A DNA stretch of 8,111 bases, from NCBI GenBank assembly GCA_030831445.1, contig JAURLB010000057.1, forward strand, positions 1 to 8,111, read 5' to 3'. Shown piece after piece: positions 6,128 through 8,111 of this stretch. The notes under the pieces were generated by a model, which was given only the letters and a program-made list of their open reading frames with translations, did no database searches and was not told the DNA's origin. The DNA comes from Candidatus Nanopelagicales bacterium (lineage in GTDB: Bacteria; Actinomycetota; Actinomycetes; S36-B12; UBA5976). Within the stretch, counting starts at the first letter, position 1, and each line of letters begins with the position of its first letter. The position numbers and the translations under genes were made by a program.

Positions 6128-7963
6128 TTGACCAAACCAGGCAAGACCCCTCCAGGGGTGATTCGCAATTTTTGCATCATCGCTCACATCGACCACGGTA
6201 AGTCCACCTTGGCAGATCGAATGCTGCAAATCACAGGCGTAGTCGATGAGCGTCAAATGCGAGCCCAGTATCTCGATCGAATGGATATTGAGCGTGAGCG
6301 CGGTATCACTATTAAGAGTCAAGCCGTTCGACTTCCTTTTACAGCAGATGATGGTGTCGAGTATGTCCTGAATCTGATTGATACTCCCGGCCACGTTGAC
6401 TTCACCTATGAGGTTTCAAGATCACTAGCAGCGTGCGAAGGAGCCGTACTCCTTGTTGATGCAGCCCAAGGTATTGAGGCCCAAACGCTGGCGAATCTGT
6501 ATCTGGCAATGGAAAACAATCTCACAGTGATACCGGTGCTCAACAAGATTGACTTACCTGCAGCGCAACCCGATAAGTACGCTGCCGAAATTGCAAAAAT
6601 TTTGGGATGTGACGAATCTGAAGTTTTACGAGTCTCAGGCAAAACGGGTCAAGGAGTCGACGAATTACTCAACACAGTTGTGAAGCTGATTCCGCCGCCA
6701 GTAGGTGACGCGGATGCGCCTGCGCGTGCTTTGATTTTTGATTCAGTCTATGACACATATCGTGGAGTTGTGACCTATGTTCGAGTCGTTGATGGAAGTC
6801 TCGCGACTCGTCAACGAATCAGCATGATGTCAACACTTACTCAACACGAACTTCTAGAGGTTGGTGTCATATCGCCTGAACCAGTTGCCTCCGATGCGCT
6901 CGGCGTTGGCGAGGTTGGTTACCTGATTACAGGAGTGAAAGACGTGCGGCAGTCTCGCGTTGGTGATACGGTCACGCTCGTCAGTCGCCCAGCAACAAAA
7001 TCACTTGCGGGATATCAAGATCCAAAACCAATGGTGTTCGCTGGACTCTACCCACTTGATGGCAGTGATTATCCCGCCCTAAGAGACGCACTCGATAAGT
7101 TGAAACTCAATGATGCTGCACTGGTGTATGAACCGGAAACATCGGCTGCGCTGGGTTTTGGTTTTCGTTGTGGATTTCTCGGCCTCTTGCACTTAGAGAT
7201 TGTGAGAGAAAGATTGGAGAGAGAGTTCAATCTTGATCTCATCAGTACTGCGCCAAACGTCATTTATGAAGTCGTCATGGATGACAACAAAATTCATATT
7301 GTGACAAATCCGAGTGAATTTCCAACCGGCAAAGTGAAGGAAGTGCACGAACCAATCGTGCGAGCGACAGTGCTCACACCCAGTGAATTTGTTGGTGCCG
7401 TGATGGAACTCTGCCAAACGCGCCGTGGCATCATGCAAGCAATGGATTACTTAAGTGAAGATAGAGTGGAGCTTCGTTATGTTTTGCCACTTGCAGAGAT
7501 TGTCTTCGACTTTTTTGATGCATTAAAGTCTCGAACAAAAGGTTATGCATCCCTCGACTAGGAACCAACTGGAACCCAAGTATCGGATCTTGTGAAAGTT
7601 GATATTTTGTTACACGGTGATGCAGTGGATGCGTTCAGCGCAATCGTTCACAAAGACAAGGCATACGCCTACGGTGTAGCAATGTCTGCCAAGTTAAAGG
7701 AATTAATCCCTCGTCAGCAATTCGAAGTTCCAATTCAAGCAGCAATTGGCTCACGGATCATTGCCCGGGAAACAATCCGTGCAATCCGTAAGGATGTTTT
7801 AGCAAAGTGTTACGGTGGCGACATCACTCGTAAGCGAAAACTTCTTGAGAAGCAAAAAGAAGGTAAAAAGCGAATGAAGATGGTTGGAAGAGTGGAAGTG
7901 CCACAAGAGGCATTTATTGCAGCACTTTCAACATCAGAAGCGCCCGACAAGCGTGAAAAGTAA
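6128..7963 (+). CDS. lepA: Elongation factor 4 (LepA), interrupted by an in-frame TAG at codon 478
   Basis: LepA/EF4 is a ribosome-binding GTPase related to EF-G that affects initiation or back-translocation. From TTG 6128 (Shine-Dalgarno GAAGGA seven bases upstream) the frame would give 611 codons, full length for actinobacterial LepA. The GTPase motifs are intact: AHIDHGKST (19-27), RERGIT (56-61), DTPGH (85-89), NKID (139-142) and SGKTG (170-174). Domain II and the EF-G-like domains follow, with [17 protein letters not shown] (342-358). At 7559-7561 a TAG replaces the Tyr codon of GYASLDYE, so literal translation yields 477 residues. The same frame then continues without further damage through the LepA-specific C-terminal domain ([39 protein letters not shown]) to TAA 7961-7963. 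The break needs only one base change (TAT or TAC to TAG). Error, recent nonsense mutation and read-through cannot be told apart from sequence alone. Confidence 0.93.
6146..6159 (+). other. GC-rich hairpin in codons 7-11 of lepA
   Basis: ACCCC (6146-6150) and GGGGT (6155-6159) are perfect complements around a TCCA loop. The hairpin starts 18 bases after the TTG and covers the alternative GTG at 6158, making that codon an unlikely start. It may affect initiation, but no function can be shown from sequence. Confidence 0.4.
7559..7561 (+). other. In-frame amber codon within lepA
   Basis: The context reads GAC-TAG-GAA where LepA proteins have Asp-Tyr-Glu (or Asp-Tyr-Asn). Both flanking sides keep the same frame and full family similarity, so this is a point substitution and not an indel. 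Confidence 0.95.
7562..7963 (+). pseudogene. lepA: C-terminal portion of LepA downstream of the TAG
   Basis: These 133 codons encode the end of domain V and the unique C-terminal domain of LepA, which reaches the A-site tRNA and the peptidyl transferase region of the ribosome. If the TAG ends translation, this part is lost from the main product. The first possible in-frame restart is GTG 7592, giving 123 residues. GGAT lies a few bases ahead of it, only a weak ribosome-binding match. A separate functional gene is unlikely, because the break falls inside a conserved motif and not at a domain border. Confidence 0.5.
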
Positions 7964-8111
7964 TGCCTTCAGCGTTACCTCAAGGTGAGACGCCGCCGCT
8001 GGATGGCACACTTCCAGATGTAGCGCTGCAAAACATCAGTACTATTCCATTTAGTTTTTATCTCCATGTCCCATACTGCAAGAGTCGATGTGGGTATTGT
8101 GACTTCAACAC
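7963..8111 (+). CDS. hemW: HemW-like radical-SAM haem chaperone, N-terminal part (3' end outside window)
   Basis: HemW binds haem and an iron-sulfur cluster and is thought to deliver haem to respiratory proteins; it was earlier mis-named as an oxygen-independent coproporphyrinogen oxidase (HemN-like). Forty-nine codons are visible. An N-terminal stretch typical of actinobacterial HemW (MPSALPQGE) leads into FYLHVPYCKSRCGYCDFN, with the radical-SAM cysteines C39, C43 and C46 in CxxxCxxC spacing. The ATG at 7963 overlaps the lepA TAA in TAATG, with no separate Shine-Dalgarno sequence, so translation is probably coupled to lepA. The later motifs that separate HemW from HemN are outside the window; the assignment rests on the N-terminus and the lepA-hemW order. 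Confidence 0.88.
   Translation, partial: MPSALPQGETPPLDGTLPDVALQNISTIPFSFYLHVPYCKSRCGYCDFN

Noticed and set aside
6010..6180. Longer reverse-strand protein ahead of S20
   Set aside because: The extension reads through the spacer and the opposite strand of lepA codons; S20 homologues start at the ANIKSQ position.
7559..7561. Genome-wide reassignment of TAG to a sense codon
   Set aside because: leuS (1053-1055) and the degV-family gene (1909-1911) end in TAG exactly where the family C-termini end, and the sequence beyond leuS in that frame is not conserved protein. TAG therefore acts as a stop here.
7592..7963. Independent small gene starting at GTG 7592
   Set aside because: It is in the same frame as lepA, continues its sequence exactly, and starts in the middle of a conserved domain, so it is a fragment and not a separate gene.

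Overview
The window is a stretch of core bacterial chromosome, most likely from a low-GC member of the Actinobacteria (Actinomycetota). By eye the base composition is near the mid-40s percent GC, which is low for that phylum. Three things point to the phylum: the gene order leuS - degV family - comEA - comEC - holA - rpsT(reverse) - lepA - hemW; the HemW N-terminus (MPSALPQGE.. then HVPYCKSRCGYCDFN); and the LepA C-terminal wording ([16 protein letters not shown]). Streamlined aquatic lineages such as the freshwater acI group (Nanopelagicales) would fit, but that placement is inference. I see no mobile element, CRISPR array, tRNA, rRNA or foreign-looking block.

Layout. 1-1055 is the 3' part of leuS (leucyl-tRNA synthetase). 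Four bases later comes a DegV-family fatty-acid-binding protein gene (1060-1911). After a 71-base gap with a possible leaderless promoter come the DNA-uptake genes comEA (1983-2522) and comEC (2509-4743), which overlap by 14 bases. holA (DNA polymerase III delta subunit, 4758-5744) follows after 14 bases. On the reverse strand rpsT (ribosomal protein S20, 6009-5746) converges on holA with one base between the stop codons; a hairpin covers both stops. rpsT and lepA diverge from a spacer of 118 bases. lepA (elongation factor 4) runs 6128-7963, and hemW (radical-SAM haem chaperone) starts at 7963 and leaves the window at 8111.

The main anomaly is in lepA. An in-frame TAG at 7559-7561 replaces the conserved tyrosine of the GYASLDYE motif. 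The same frame then continues unbroken through the whole LepA C-terminal domain to a TAA at 7961-7963. This could be a sequence or assembly error, a recent nonsense mutation, or a read-through or suppressed codon. leuS and the degV-family gene both end in TAG, so TAG is a working stop here and wholesale recoding is unlikely. If the stop is real, LepA loses its C-terminal RNA-binding domain, and translational coupling to hemW (TAATG overlap) would suffer.

The genes fall into three jobs: translation (leuS, rpsT, lepA), DNA import and replication (comEA, comEC, holA), and cofactor or lipid handling (hemW, degV family). Most starts lack a recognisable Shine-Dalgarno sequence; lepA is the exception, with GAAGGA seven bases before a TTG start. 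I did not find a previously undescribed system. The lepA stop is what most deserves checking.
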